Assembly: GCA_036560705.1 (NCBI GenBank)
Contig: DATBQR010000070.1
Coordinates: 1-64,000 of the forward strand
Direction: 5' to 3'
DNA: 64,000 bases
Source of the DNA: RBG-16-66-20 sp036560705
GTDB lineage: Bacteria > Pseudomonadota > Gammaproteobacteria > Burkholderiales > SG8-39
Position numbers and translations under genes: made by a program. Below the pieces are notes generated by a model, which did no database searches, was not told the origin of the DNA, and saw nothing but the letters and a program-made list of their open reading frames with translations. This document shows, in pieces, positions 17,321 to 26,599 of this stretch (its first letter is position 1; every line of letters begins with the position of its first letter).

Positions 17321-17983
17321 ATGTTCCCGCTGCTCGCCCGCTTCGCGGCCGCAGGCGCGACGGCGGCTCTCGTTCTGGCAGGCGGCGCGCGAGCGCAGGC
17401 GCAGCCGGACCTGCAGGCGCCCGACGTGCTGGTGAAGAACGTCACGCTGGAAGTGGTCGACATCATCCAGAAGGACAAGGACATCCAGGCGGGCGACCGC
17501 AAGAAAGTGATCGCGCTCATCGAGACCAAGGTCCTGCCGCACTTCAATTTCCAGGCGATGACGGCGAGTGCGGTCGGCCGCAACTGGGACAAGGCAAGCG
17601 CCGACCAGAAGGCGCACCTGATGGAAGAGTTCAAGACCCTGCTGGTGCGCACCTACGCGAGCGCGCTTGCTTCCTACAGCAACCAGAGGTTCGACTTCCG
17701 CCCGCTGCGCGCCAAGCCGACCGATACGGACGTCACGGTAAACGTCCGCGTCATGCAGTCGGCCGCGCAGCCCGTGACGATCGACTACGACATGGAAAAG
17801 CGGCCCGGCGGCTGGAAGGTGTGGGATGTGCGCGTCGGCGGCATCAGCCTGGTGGCGAACTACCGCACCGAATTCGACAACCTGGTGCGCGATTCCGGGC
17901 TCGACGGCCTGATCAAGGCGCTGCAGGTAAAGAACAAGTCGCTCGAGCGCGGCCCGGTCGCCGCCGGGGCGGGAAAAAAATGA
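17321..17983 (+). CDS. mlaC: Periplasmic phospholipid shuttle protein MlaC
   Basis: 220 residues with a Sec signal peptide (cleavage near ARAQA, about residue 25) and an MlaC/Ttg2D domain (about 35-205; FNFQAMTASAVGRNWDKAS, WKVWDVRVGGISLVANYR). It carries phospholipids across the periplasm between MlaA and the MlaFEDB complex. It starts one base after the mlaA stop. Confidence 0.93.
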   Translation: MFPLLARFAAAGATAALVLAGGARAQAQPDLQAPDVLVKNVTLEVVDIIQKDKDIQAGDRKKVIALIETKVLPHFNFQAMTASAVGRNWDKASADQKAHLMEEFKTLLVRTYASALASYSNQRFDFRPLRAKPTDTDVTVNVRVMQSAAQPVTIDYDMEKRPGGWKVWDVRVGGISLVANYRTEFDNLVRDSGLDGLIKALQVKNKSLERGPVAAGAGKK

Positions 17984-18276
17984 TCCGGCGCGAAGGCGAA
18001 CGCCTGGTCGTGAGCGGCAGCCTGACGCTCGCCAGCGTTGCCGCGGCCCTGCGCGAGGGCAACGCTGCGATCGGCGAGGGCGTGCGTACCGTGGACCTCG
18101 CGGAAGTGGGCGAGCTCGACTCCTCTGCGCTCGCGCTGCTGCTTGCCTGGCTGCGCGAGGCCAAGCGGCAGAACCGCGGCCTTGCGTTCGCCAACCTTCC
18201 CCAGGGCCTCACCACCATAGCCCGTCTGTACGGCGTGGCGGAACTGCTGCCCACCGCTTCCCCGGCGCATCACTGA
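17980..18276 (+). CDS. mlaB: STAS-domain protein MlaB
   Basis: 98 residues forming one STAS domain (VVSGSLTLASVAAALREG, then TVDLAEVGELDSSALALLLAW with the typical D-S-S-A-L motif). MlaB binds MlaF and stabilises the ATPase. The ATG overlaps the mlaC stop (ATGA). The frame stays open upstream inside mlaC, but only this part looks like protein. Confidence 0.88.
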   Translation: MIRREGERLVVSGSLTLASVAAALREGNAAIGEGVRTVDLAEVGELDSSALALLLAWLREAKRQNRGLAFANLPQGLTTIARLYGVAELLPTASPAHH

Positions 18277-18295
18277 GTTCGCCCGCCCGCGCGAT

Positions 18296-18323
18296 CGTGC
18301 CCGAGCACGTGGTCGCGGGCACG
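18296..18323. repeat. Short inverted repeat between mlaB and the next ABC operon
   Basis: Arms CGTGCCCG (18296-18303) and CGGGCACG (18316-18323) are perfect complements around a 12-base loop. It lies in the 54-base gap before the ABC ATPase gene. There is no U-tract, so it is at best an RNA hairpin or processing site. Confidence 0.35.
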
Positions 18324-18330
18324 CCCGCCC

Positions 18331-19242
18331 ATGACCTTCGCCATCGAAGCCCTGAACGTAGAGAAGCGCTACGGCGCGCTGCAAGCGCTCGCCGGGGTGA
18401 GTCTCGCGGTCGCCGAGGGTGAATTCTTCGGGCTGCTCGGGCCGAACGGTGCGGGCAAAACGACCCTGATCAGCATCATCGCCGGGCTCGCGCGCGCGAG
18501 CGCCGGCAAGGTGCGGGTGATGGGCGCGGACGTGGTCGGCGACTACCGGCGCGCGCGCCGCATGCTCGGCGTCGTGCCCCAGGAACTGGTGTTCGACCCG
18601 TTCTTCACCGTGCGCGAGACGCTGCGCATCCAGTCGGGTTATTTCGGGCTGCGCAACAACGACGCCTGGATCGACGAGGTGATCCACCACCTTGATCTGG
18701 GCGCGAAGGTCGACGCCAACATGCGCACGCTCTCCGGGGGCATGAAGCGGCGCGTGCTGGTGGCGCAGGCACTGGTGCACCGGCCGCCGGTAATCGTGCT
18801 GGACGAGCCGACCGCCGGCGTGGACGTGGGACTGCGCCAGGGCCTCTGGCAGTTCATCCGGCGACTGAATCGCGACGGCCACACCATCGTGCTGACCACG
18901 CACTACCTCGAGGAAGCCGAGGAGCTGTGCGACCGCATCGCCATGCTCAAGGCGGGAAAAGTCGTCGCGCTCGATTCGACGCGCAACCTGCTCGAGAATT
19001 TCTCCGGCCTGGTGCTGAAGATCCGCCTGGACCAGGATGCGCTGCCCGGGGGTTTTGACGCGGGCCTGGTTGCCAACGTGGTCGCCGGCGAGGATGGCCG
19101 CTTCACGCTGAGGCTGCGCGACTACTACGCGCTGGAACAGGTGCTGCACCGTGTGCGGGAGGCGGGTATCGCGATCAAGGAACTGGAGCTCGAGCCGCCC
19201 GATCTCGAGGACGTCTTCCTGCGCGTGATGGAGAAACACTGA
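18331..19242 (+). CDS. ABC-2 type transporter ATP-binding protein (YadG-like)
   Basis: 303 residues: Walker A GPNGAGKTT (about 37-45), signature LSGGM, Walker B VIVLDEP, followed by a C-terminal extension (about 215-303) usual for YadG/DrrA-type exporter ATPases. It is paired with the permease that follows (TGATG junction). The substrate is unknown; position after the mla genes and before ibaG-murA suggests an envelope role but does not prove it. Confidence 0.92.
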   Translation: MTFAIEALNVEKRYGALQALAGVSLAVAEGEFFGLLGPNGAGKTTLISIIAGLARASAGKVRVMGADVVGDYRRARRMLGVVPQELVFDPFFTVRETLRIQSGYFGLRNNDAWIDEVIHHLDLGAKVDANMRTLSGGMKRRVLVAQALVHRPPVIVLDEPTAGVDVGLRQGLWQFIRRLNRDGHTIVLTTHYLEEAEELCDRIAMLKAGKVVALDSTRNLLENFSGLVLKIRLDQDALPGGFDAGLVANVVAGEDGRFTLRLRDYYALEQVLHRVREAGIAIKELELEPPDLEDVFLRVMEKH

Positions 19243-19997
19243 TGGGCGGCTTCCCGACGCTGCTCTACAAGGAACTGCTGCGCTTCTGGAAGGTGAGCTT
19301 CCAGACGGTCGCCGCACCGGTGCTGACCGCGCTGCTGTATCTCGTCGTCTTCGCGTACGCGCTTGGCGGGCGCGTGCGCGTGTTCGAGCAGATGAGCTAT
19401 GCCCAGTTCCTGGTGCCCGGCCTCGTCATGATGAGCGTGCTGCAGAACGCCTTCGCCAACAGTTCCTCCAGCCTGATCCAGTCGAAGATCAGCGGCAATC
19501 TCGTCTTCATGATGCTGCCGCCGATCTCCTACCTTGAATTTTTCGGCGCCTACGTGCTCGCCTCGATGATCCGCGGCCTGGTGGTCGGCTCGGGCGTCCT
19601 GGTGGTGACGGTATGGTTCGTCGATCTGCACCTTGTCGCGCCGCTCTGGGTGCTGGCGTTCGCGCTGCTCGGTTCCGCGATCCTCGGCGCGCTCGGCCTG
19701 GTCGCCGGCATCTGGGCCGACAAATTCGACCAGATCGCCGCGTTCCAGAATTTCGTCATCCTGCCGCTGACGTTCCTCTCCGGCGTGTTCTACTCGATCC
19801 ACTCGCTGCCGGCCCTGTGGCAGACGGCGTCGCACTTCAATCCGTTTTTCTACATGATCGACGGTTTCCGCTACGGCTTCTTCGGCGTTTCCGATTTCCC
19901 GCCGCTCGCGAGCCTGGCGGTCATCGCGGTAAGCTTTGTGCTGCTCTCCGCGGCCTGCCTGCTGATGCTGCGCTCGGGCTACAAACTGAGGCAATAG
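19242..19997 (+). CDS. ABC-2 type transporter permease (YadH-like)
   Basis: 251 residues with about six membrane segments and the ABC-2 permease layout. The block NFVILPLTFLSGVFYSI followed by FNPFFYMIDGFRYGFFG is characteristic of the YadH/NodJ group. The ATG overlaps the stop of its ATPase partner, so the pair is made together. It is the membrane half of an exporter of unknown substrate. Confidence 0.92.
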   Translation: MGGFPTLLYKELLRFWKVSFQTVAAPVLTALLYLVVFAYALGGRVRVFEQMSYAQFLVPGLVMMSVLQNAFANSSSSLIQSKISGNLVFMMLPPISYLEFFGAYVLASMIRGLVVGSGVLVVTVWFVDLHLVAPLWVLAFALLGSAILGALGLVAGIWADKFDQIAAFQNFVILPLTFLSGVFYSIHSLPALWQTASHFNPFFYMIDGFRYGFFGVSDFPPLASLAVIAVSFVLLSAACLLMLRSGYKLRQ

Positions 19998-19999
19998 GG

Positions 20000-20239
20000 A
20001 TGGTGACTCCTGAAAGCGTGAAGAGCGGGATCGCGGCGGGACTTGCCTGCGAACATCTCGAAGTCATCGGCGACGGCCAGCACTTTCAGGCCGTCATCGT
20101 GTGCGGTGCTTTTGAAGGCAAGAGTCGAGTACAGCGGCATCAGCTTGTCTACAAGGCGCTGGGTGAACGAATGCGCGAGGAAATTCATGCGCTGTCGATG
20201 CAGACCTTGACGCCTGCCGAATGGAAGCCCGGTGGATAA
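20000..20239 (+). CDS. ibaG: BolA family protein IbaG
   Basis: 79 residues, one BolA domain: ESVKSGIAAGLACEHLEVIG, then the conserved FEGKSRVQRHQLVYKAL and a C-terminal IHALSMQTLTPAEW. Family members bind [2Fe-2S] with monothiol glutaredoxins. The order mla-ibaG-murA is the same as in Escherichia coli, which supports the IbaG/YrbA subtype over BolA proper. It overlaps murA by 8 bases. Confidence 0.9.
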   Translation: MVTPESVKSGIAAGLACEHLEVIGDGQHFQAVIVCGAFEGKSRVQRHQLVYKALGERMREEIHALSMQTLTPAEWKPGG

Positions 20240-21482
20240 GCTGCTGATCACCGGCGGCCGTCCGCTCGAAGGCGCGGTGCGCATTTCCGGCGCGAAGAAC
20301 GCAGCGCTGCCGGTGATGGCGGCGACGCTGCTCGCGCCCGGAGTGCACCGGCTGCGCAACGTGCCGCGGCTGCGCGACACGCAGACCTTCGCCCGCGTAC
20401 TCGAGCTGCTGGGCGCGAAGGTGGCCTTCGAGGGCAATCTGCTCACCATCGATACGCAGGGCGTGAACTCGGTCGAGGCGCCCTACGAGCTGGTGAAGAC
20501 CATGCGCGCGAGCATCTACGTGCTCGGGCCGCTGCTGGCGCGCTTCGGCCGGGCGAAGGTGTCGCTGCCCGGCGGCTGCGCCTGGGGGCCGCGTCCCGTG
20601 AATCTGCACATCACCGGGCTGCAGGCGATGGGCGCCGCGCTCGACATCGAGCATGGCTACATCGTCGGCCGCGACGTGAAACTGAAGGGCGCCACCGTCG
20701 GCTTCGACGTGGTTTCGGTCGGCGCCACCGCGCAGCTGATGATGGCCGCGGTGCTCGCGGAAGGTACGACCGTGCTCGAGAACGTGGCCGTGGAGCCTGA
20801 CGTGACCGCGCTGGGCGAAGTGCTCGCCGCCTGCGGCGCGCGCATCGACGGACTGGGCTCGCGGCGGCTCACCATCCGGGGGGTGAGCGCGCTGCGCCCC
20901 ATCGACACCACGATCATCCCGGACCGCATTGAGGCGGCGACCTTCGCCGCCGCCGCGGCGATGACCGGCGGCAGGATCCGGCTGGAGGGCGTGGTGCCGG
21001 ATCATTTCGAGGCGGCGCTGCGCAAGCTGGAGGAAACGGGTTGCGCGATCCAGCGGAACGCCGATTCGGTCGCCGTGTCGGGGCCGCCCCGCCCGAAGGC
21101 GGTGAACGTGGTCACGCAGCCCTTTCCCGGCTTTCCCACCGACATGCAGGCGCAGATGATCGCGGTCTGCGCCGTTGCCGATGGGACGAGCGTGATCGAG
21201 GACACCATTTACCTGGACCGCTTCACCCATGTGCCGGAGCTGGCGCGCATGGGCGCACGCATCGAACTGAAAGGCAACGTCGCGGTGGTGAAAGGCGCGC
21301 AGCGCCTTTCCGGCGCGCAGGTGATGGCGACCGATTTGCGCGCTTCCGCGAGCCTGGTGATGGCGGCCCTCGCCGCCGAAGGCGAAACCCTCATCGACCG
21401 CATCTACCACCTGGACCGCGGCTACGAGGCGCTGGAGAAGAAGCTGGGCGCGCTGGGCGCGCGCATCAAGCGGGTCGGCTGA
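20232..21482 (+). CDS. murA: UDP-N-acetylglucosamine 1-carboxyvinyltransferase MurA
   Basis: 416 residues starting at GTG (MDKLLITGGRPLEGAVRISG). It adds enolpyruvate to UDP-GlcNAc, the first committed step of peptidoglycan synthesis. Lys22 and the active-site Cys116 in PGGCAWGPRPVNLH are present, so the enzyme should be fosfomycin-sensitive in principle. Two EPSP-synthase-type domains fill the length, which is normal for the family. It overlaps ibaG. Confidence 0.96.
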   Translation: MDKLLITGGRPLEGAVRISGAKNAALPVMAATLLAPGVHRLRNVPRLRDTQTFARVLELLGAKVAFEGNLLTIDTQGVNSVEAPYELVKTMRASIYVLGPLLARFGRAKVSLPGGCAWGPRPVNLHITGLQAMGAALDIEHGYIVGRDVKLKGATVGFDVVSVGATAQLMMAAVLAEGTTVLENVAVEPDVTALGEVLAACGARIDGLGSRRLTIRGVSALRPIDTTIIPDRIEAATFAAAAAMTGGRIRLEGVVPDHFEAALRKLEETGCAIQRNADSVAVSGPPRPKAVNVVTQPFPGFPTDMQAQMIAVCAVADGTSVIEDTIYLDRFTHVPELARMGARIELKGNVAVVKGAQRLSGAQVMATDLRASASLVMAALAAEGETLIDRIYHLDRGYEALEKKLGALGARIKRVG

Positions 21483-21501
21483 GACGGGTAAACTGCAACG
21501 C

Positions 21502-22173
21502 ATGGGCATGATCAGCATCGCGCTTTCCAAGGGACGGATCCTCGACGAGACCGCGCCGCTGCTCGCGCGCGTCGGTATCCGGCCGGCGGAACAGCCGGAA
21601 AAGTCGCGCAAGCTGATCATCGGCACCGAGCGGCGCGGCGTGCGCCTGATCGTGGTACGCGCCTCCGACGTCCCCACCTATGTCGGGCAGGGCGCCGCCG
21701 AGCTGGGCATCGCCGGCGGCGACGTGCTTGCCGAGCATGGCGGCGCGGGCCTGTATCAGCCCGTGGACCTGGGCATCGCCCGCTGCCGGATGATGGTGGC
21801 GACGCGCCGCGGCTTCGATTACCAGGCCGCCGTGCGCCAGGGCGCGCGGCTGCGCATCGCCACCAAGTACGTGCAGCTCACGCGCGCGCATTTCGAGGCC
21901 AAGGGCGTGCACGTGGACCTGATCAAGCTCTACGGCTCGATGGAGCTGGCGCCGTTGCTGGGCTTGGCGGATGCCATCGTGGACCTGGTCTCCAGCGGCA
22001 AGACGCTGCGCGCGAACGACCTGGTCGCGGTGGAGGAGATCATGCCGGTGTCGGCGCGGCTGGTCGTCAACCAGGCCGCGCTGAAAACGCGGCGCGCCGA
22101 GCTGCAACCGCTGATCGATGCTTTTGCACGCGCGGCGCAAGGCCGCGCCAGTAGATCCGCGGCAAGAAAATGA
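21502..22173 (+). CDS. hisG: ATP phosphoribosyltransferase HisG, short form
   Basis: 223 residues (ISIALSKGRILDETAPLL start). It joins ATP and PRPP in the first step of histidine synthesis. The C-terminal regulatory ACT-like domain of long HisG is absent, so this is the short form that works only with HisZ, a HisRS-like subunit. hisZ is not in this window. The gene begins 19 bases after murA and overlaps hisD (ATGA). Confidence 0.96.
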   Translation: MGMISIALSKGRILDETAPLLARVGIRPAEQPEKSRKLIIGTERRGVRLIVVRASDVPTYVGQGAAELGIAGGDVLAEHGGAGLYQPVDLGIARCRMMVATRRGFDYQAAVRQGARLRIATKYVQLTRAHFEAKGVHVDLIKLYGSMELAPLLGLADAIVDLVSSGKTLRANDLVAVEEIMPVSARLVVNQAALKTRRAELQPLIDAFARAAQGRASRSAARK

Positions 22174-23462
22174 AGCTGCGCCGTCTCTCGACGCGCCAGC
22201 CCGGTTTCGACGTGAAGCTGGCGGCGCTGACCCGCTACGAAGCCGCCCAGGATGCGAAGGTTGCCGGCGTGGTGCGGGCAATCATCGCGGCGGTGCGCAA
22301 GCGGGGCGATGCCGCCGTGCTCGCGTACAGCCGCCGCTTCGACCGGGTGCGGGCGCGTTCGATTGCCGCACTCGAGGTTTCAAGGAACGAATTGCTTCTT
22401 TCATTGAAAAGAATTCCCGGCAAGGAAAAAAGCGCGCTGACCCGGGCTGCTCTGCGAATACGGCGTTTCCACGAACGGCAGCTTTCCAGGTCCTGGAAAT
22501 ACGCGGAAAAAGACGGCACGCAGCTCGGCCAGATCGTCACGCCGCTGGAGCGCGTCGGCATCTACGTGCCCGGCGGCAAGGCGGCCTATCCGTCCTCGGT
22601 GCTGATGAACGCGATCCCGGCCAGGGTGGCGGGCGTACCGGAAGTGGTCATGGTCAGCCCCAATCCGAACCCGCTGGTGCTCGCGGCGGCGGCCATCGCC
22701 GGCGTCGACCGGGTGATCGCCATCGGCGGCGCGCAGGCGGTGGCGGCGCTCGCCTACGGCACGCGCTCGGTGCCGCGCGTGGACAAGATCGTCGGGCCGG
22801 GCAACGCCTACGTCGCGGAAGCGAAGCGGCAGGTTTTCGGCCGGGTCGGCATCGACATGATCGCCGGGCCCTCCGAAATCCTGGTGATTTGCGACGGAAC
22901 GACCGACCCGGACTGGATTGCGATGGATCTTTTCTCCCAGGCGGAGCACGACGAGCTCGCCCAGGCGATCCTGATTTCCCCGAAAAAATCCTTTCTCGAC
23001 GACGTGGAACGCTCGATCGGCAGGCTGCTCCCTGGCATGCCGAGAAAGGCCACCATCAAGGCGTCGCTCGCCGGCCGCGGCGCGCTGATCGAGGCGCGCA
23101 GCTTGAACGAAGCCTGCGAGATCGCCAACCGGATCGCGCCCGAGCACCTGGAGCTGTCGGTGGCCAGGCCGCGGGCGCTGCTGCCGAAATTGCGCCATGC
23201 CGGCGCGATCTTCCTCGGCCGCTGGAGTTCGGAGGCGATCGGCGACTACTGCGCCGGCCCGAACCACATCCTGCCGACCTCGGGAACCGCGCGGTTTTCC
23301 TCGCCGCTGGGCGTCTACGACTTCCAGAAGCGCAGCAGCGTGATCAGCGTGTCGCGCAAGGGCGCGCGCACGCTCGGGCGCCTCGCGTCCACCCTGGCGC
23401 GCGGCGAAGGCCTGTTCGCCCACGCCCGGTCTGCCGAACTGCGGATGGGGAAGCGGCGATGA
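22170..23462 (+). CDS. hisD: Histidinol dehydrogenase HisD
   Basis: 430 residues, normal length. It oxidises histidinol to histidine in two NAD-dependent steps using zinc. Family blocks seen include GIYVPGGKAAYPSSVLMN, VDKIVGPGNAYVAEAKR, AGPSEILVI, QAEHDELAQ and the C-terminal GPNHILPTSGTARFSSPL. The ATG overlaps the hisG stop and the stop overlaps hisC. Confidence 0.96.
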   Translation: MKLRRLSTRQPGFDVKLAALTRYEAAQDAKVAGVVRAIIAAVRKRGDAAVLAYSRRFDRVRARSIAALEVSRNELLLSLKRIPGKEKSALTRAALRIRRFHERQLSRSWKYAEKDGTQLGQIVTPLERVGIYVPGGKAAYPSSVLMNAIPARVAGVPEVVMVSPNPNPLVLAAAAIAGVDRVIAIGGAQAVAALAYGTRSVPRVDKIVGPGNAYVAEAKRQVFGRVGIDMIAGPSEILVICDGTTDPDWIAMDLFSQAEHDELAQAILISPKKSFLDDVERSIGRLLPGMPRKATIKASLAGRGALIEARSLNEACEIANRIAPEHLELSVARPRALLPKLRHAGAIFLGRWSSEAIGDYCAGPNHILPTSGTARFSSPLGVYDFQKRSSVISVSRKGARTLGRLASTLARGEGLFAHARSAELRMGKRR

Positions 23463-24556
23463 GCGCCGCGAAGAAGGATGTCGCATCCACGGTGATCCGG
23501 CCGGAGATCCAGGCCATGCATGCCTACCAGGTGCCGGATGCGGCCGGGCTGGTGAAGCTGGATGTGATGGAAAGCCCGTACCGGCTGCCGGAGCCGCTCG
23601 CCGCCGAGATCGGCCAGATCGTCTCCAGGGTGGCGATGAACCGCTATCCGGTCCCCGCTGCGAACGAACTGCGCGCGGTGATCCGCGAGGTGATGCAGGT
23701 ACCGAAGGGCTGCGACGTGCTGCTGGGCAACGGCTCCGATGATTGCATCCAGTACATCACGGCCGCGGTGGCGCGCGAGGGCGCGGTGGTGATGGCGCCG
23801 GCGCCTTCGTTCGTGATGTTCTCGATGTACGCGCTGTTCTACCGGTTGCGTTTCGCCGGCGTCGCCTTGCGCGACGATTTTTCGCTCGACACGGAAGCCT
23901 TCCTCGCAGCGATGGCGAGGGACAAGCCGGCGCTCCTCTGGATCGCGTTTCCGAACAACCCGACCGGCAATGCGTTCCCGGTCGCCGACATCGAACGCAT
24001 CGTGCGGGCCGCGCCGGGCCTGGTGGTCATCGACGAGGCCTACCAGCCATTCGCCGGGGCGACCTTCATGCCGCGGCTGGCCGAGTTCGAGAACATGGTG
24101 GTGATGCGCACCGTTTCCAAGATCGGCATGGCCGGGCTGCGGCTGGGCTACGTCTGCGGCCGTCCGGAGTGGATCGAGGCGTTCAACAAGACGCGTTCGC
24201 CGTTCAACATCAATGTACTGACCGAGGCCGTGGCGATCAAGCTGCTGCAGAACAAGCAGGTGCTGGATGCGCAGGCGGTAAAGGTGCTGGACGAGCGGGA
24301 GCGCGTGAGAGCCGAACTCGCGCGCCTGCCGGGGCTGGTCGTCTATCCGTCGGCGGCGAATTTCCTGCTGGTGCGGGCGTCCGGCGCCGCGGGCGCGGGT
24401 ACGCGCGCGTTCGAGAAGATGAAAGCCTCAGGCGTGCTGGTGAAGGATTTTTCCGGCGGCCACCCGCTGCTGGAGAACTGCCTGCGGCTCACCATCGGCA
24501 TGCCCGAGGAAAACCGTGCGATGATGGGCGCATTGCGCTCAGCGCTGCAGCCATGA
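23459..24556 (+). CDS. hisC: Histidinol-phosphate aminotransferase HisC
   Basis: 365 residues, class I/II PLP aminotransferase. Seen are GNGSDDCIQYI near the cofactor phosphate, AFPNNPTGNAFP, the VVIDEAYQPFAG block, and the PLP lysine in TVSKIGMAGLRLGY. It converts imidazole-acetol phosphate to histidinol phosphate. It overlaps hisD by ATGA. The frame is open far upstream inside hisD; the start given is the one that fits the family. Confidence 0.95.
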   Translation: MSAAKKDVASTVIRPEIQAMHAYQVPDAAGLVKLDVMESPYRLPEPLAAEIGQIVSRVAMNRYPVPAANELRAVIREVMQVPKGCDVLLGNGSDDCIQYITAAVAREGAVVMAPAPSFVMFSMYALFYRLRFAGVALRDDFSLDTEAFLAAMARDKPALLWIAFPNNPTGNAFPVADIERIVRAAPGLVVIDEAYQPFAGATFMPRLAEFENMVVMRTVSKIGMAGLRLGYVCGRPEWIEAFNKTRSPFNINVLTEAVAIKLLQNKQVLDAQAVKVLDERERVRAELARLPGLVVYPSAANFLLVRASGAAGAGTRAFEKMKASGVLVKDFSGGHPLLENCLRLTIGMPEENRAMMGALRSALQP

Positions 24557-25143
24557 TGCGTACCGCAGAAATCAGCCGCAACACCAAGGAAACGCAGATC
24601 CGCGTCCGGCTCGACCTGGACGGCAAAGGCGTGGCGAAATTGTCGACCGGGATTCCCTTCCTCGAGCACATGCTCGACCAGGTGGCGCGCCACGGCATGC
24701 TCGACCTGGACATCGAGGCCAAGGGCGACCTGCACATCGATGCGCACCACACGGTCGAGGACATCGGCATCACGCTCGGCCAGGCGTTCTTCAAGGCGAT
24801 CGGCGACAAGTCCGGCATCCGCCGCTTCGGCCATGCCTATGTGCCGCTGGACGAGGCGCTGTCGCGCGTGGTGATCGATTTCTCCGGCCGCCCCGGGCTG
24901 GTTTACGACGTCAAGTTCACGCGCGGGCTGATCGGCGAGTTCGACGCCGACCTGGTGCACGAGTTCTTCCAGGGCTTCGTCAACCACGCCCAGGTGACGA
25001 TGCACATCGACAACCTGCGCGGCGACAACGCGCACCACCAGTGCGAGACCATGTTCAAGGCTTTCGCGCGCGCGCTGCGCATGGCCGCCGAGGCCGACCC
25101 GCGCGCGCTGGGTTCGGTGCCTTCAACCAAGGGTTCGCTCTAG
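24556..25143 (+). CDS. hisB: Imidazoleglycerol-phosphate dehydratase HisB (monofunctional)
   Basis: 195 residues from the ATG at 24556 (MRTAEISRNTKETQI, as in most family members); an ATG directly before it would add one Met. The manganese-binding motifs HHTVED and HHQCE are both present. There is no histidinol-phosphatase domain, so a separate phosphatase is needed. The start overlaps the hisC stop (TGATG). Confidence 0.95.
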   Translation: MRTAEISRNTKETQIRVRLDLDGKGVAKLSTGIPFLEHMLDQVARHGMLDLDIEAKGDLHIDAHHTVEDIGITLGQAFFKAIGDKSGIRRFGHAYVPLDEALSRVVIDFSGRPGLVYDVKFTRGLIGEFDADLVHEFFQGFVNHAQVTMHIDNLRGDNAHHQCETMFKAFARALRMAAEADPRALGSVPSTKGSL

Positions 25144-25767
25144 TTGAAAATTGCAGTGGTTGACTACGGGATGGGCAACCTCCGTTCGGTGTCGAAGGCG
25201 CTGGAGCGGGTCGCCCCGCAGGCCGAGGTGCTGGTGACCTCCGATCCGGCGGCCATCCGTGCTGCCGAACGCGTGGTCGTTCCCGGCCAGGGGGCGATGC
25301 CCGACTGCATGCGCCAGCTCGCGGCGAGCGGTGCCCGGGAGGCCGTGATCGAGGCGACGCGCAGCAAGCCCTTCCTCGGCATCTGCGTCGGCATGCAGAT
25401 GCTGTTCGAGCGCGGCGAGGAGGGCGATACGCCGGGCCTGGGCCTGCTTGCGGGCGGCGTGCCCAGGTTTCCCGGCGGGGGGGAAATGGATGGCCTCAAG
25501 ATCCCGCATATGGGCTGGAACGAGGTCCGGCAGGCGCGCCCCCATCCGTTGTGGGAGGGCGTCCCGGACGGTTCGCGCTTCTATTTCGTGCACAGCTACT
25601 ACCCGCAGCCCGCCGACGGCGCAATGACGGCGGCGGCCTGCACCTACGGCGTCACCTTTACCTGCGCGATTGCGCGGGATAACATCTTTGCCGTGCAGTT
25701 CCACCCGGAAAAAAGTCAAACCTCCGGCTTGCGGTTGCTGTCCAACTTTGTCCAATGGCGGCCGTAG
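25144..25767 (+). CDS. hisH: Imidazole glycerol phosphate synthase glutaminase subunit HisH
   Basis: 207 residues starting at TTG right after the hisB stop (MKIAVVDYGMGNLRSV). Class I glutamine amidotransferase: nucleophile Cys in FLGICVGMQMLFE and the His/Glu pair in VQFHPEKSQ. It supplies ammonia to HisF. The TTG start and absent spacing suggest it depends on coupling to hisB translation. Confidence 0.94.
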   Translation: MKIAVVDYGMGNLRSVSKALERVAPQAEVLVTSDPAAIRAAERVVVPGQGAMPDCMRQLAASGAREAVIEATRSKPFLGICVGMQMLFERGEEGDTPGLGLLAGGVPRFPGGGEMDGLKIPHMGWNEVRQARPHPLWEGVPDGSRFYFVHSYYPQPADGAMTAAACTYGVTFTCAIARDNIFAVQFHPEKSQTSGLRLLSNFVQWRP

Positions 25768-25811
25768 CTTCCTTTTCCTGACGATCACCTGATTCCGGTT
25801 CGCAGCACCCC

Positions 25812-26597
25812 GTGCTGATCATCCCCGCTATCGATCTCAAGGACGGCCACTGCGTGCGCTTGCAGCAGGGGCGCATGGATTCCGCGACGGTGTTCTCCGA
25901 GGACCCGGTGGCCATGGCCAGGCACTGGTCCGCGCAGGGCGCGCGGCGCCTGCACATCGTCGACCTGAACGGCGCGGTGGCCGGCAAGCCGAAGAACGAG
26001 AAGGTGATCCGCGAGATGATCAAGGCGGTCGGCGAGAAGACGCCGATCCAGCTGGGCGGCGGCATCCGCGATCTGGACACCATCGAGAGCTACATCGACG
26101 CCGGCGTCGCCTATATCGTCATCGGCACGGCGGCGGTGAAGAATCCCGGCTTCCTGAGCGACGCCTGCTACGCGTTTCCCGGCCACATCATCGTCGGCCT
26201 GGACGCCAAGGAGGGCAAGGTCGCGGTGGAAGGCTGGTCGAAGATGACCGGCCACGATGTCGTCGACCTGGCGAAAAAATTCGAGGAATACGGCCCCGAG
26301 GCGCTCATCTATACCGACATCGGCCGCGACGGCATGATGACCGGCGTGAACATCGACGCCACCTTCAAGCTGGCGCAGTCCATCAAGACTCCGATCATCG
26401 CCAGCGGCGGGCTGAACAACCTCAAGGACGTGCAGGCCATCTGCAGCAGGCTCGAGCCGGAGGGCGTGGTCGGCGCGATCACCGGCCGCGCGCTGTACGA
26501 GGGCGCACTCGATTTCAGGAAAGCGCAGGCCGCCGCCGACAAGGCGACGGAAAAGCCGGCCGCCGCTTCATCCGCCAAGCCGCCCGCCAAGGCATAG
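25812..26597 (+). CDS. hisA: ProFAR isomerase HisA
   Basis: 261 residues from GTG. A (beta-alpha)8 barrel: IPAIDLKDGHCVRLQQG at the start, catalytic Asp in IDLKDG and second Asp in IYTDIGRDGMM. It opens the ribose ring of ProFAR. An Ala/Lys/Pro-rich tail of about 20 residues extends beyond the usual end. It follows a 44-base gap after hisH, the longest inside the his run. Confidence 0.95.
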   Translation: MLIIPAIDLKDGHCVRLQQGRMDSATVFSEDPVAMARHWSAQGARRLHIVDLNGAVAGKPKNEKVIREMIKAVGEKTPIQLGGGIRDLDTIESYIDAGVAYIVIGTAAVKNPGFLSDACYAFPGHIIVGLDAKEGKVAVEGWSKMTGHDVVDLAKKFEEYGPEALIYTDIGRDGMMTGVNIDATFKLAQSIKTPIIASGGLNNLKDVQAICSRLEPEGVVGAITGRALYEGALDFRKAQAAADKATEKPAAASSAKPPAKA

Positions 26598-26599
26598 CG

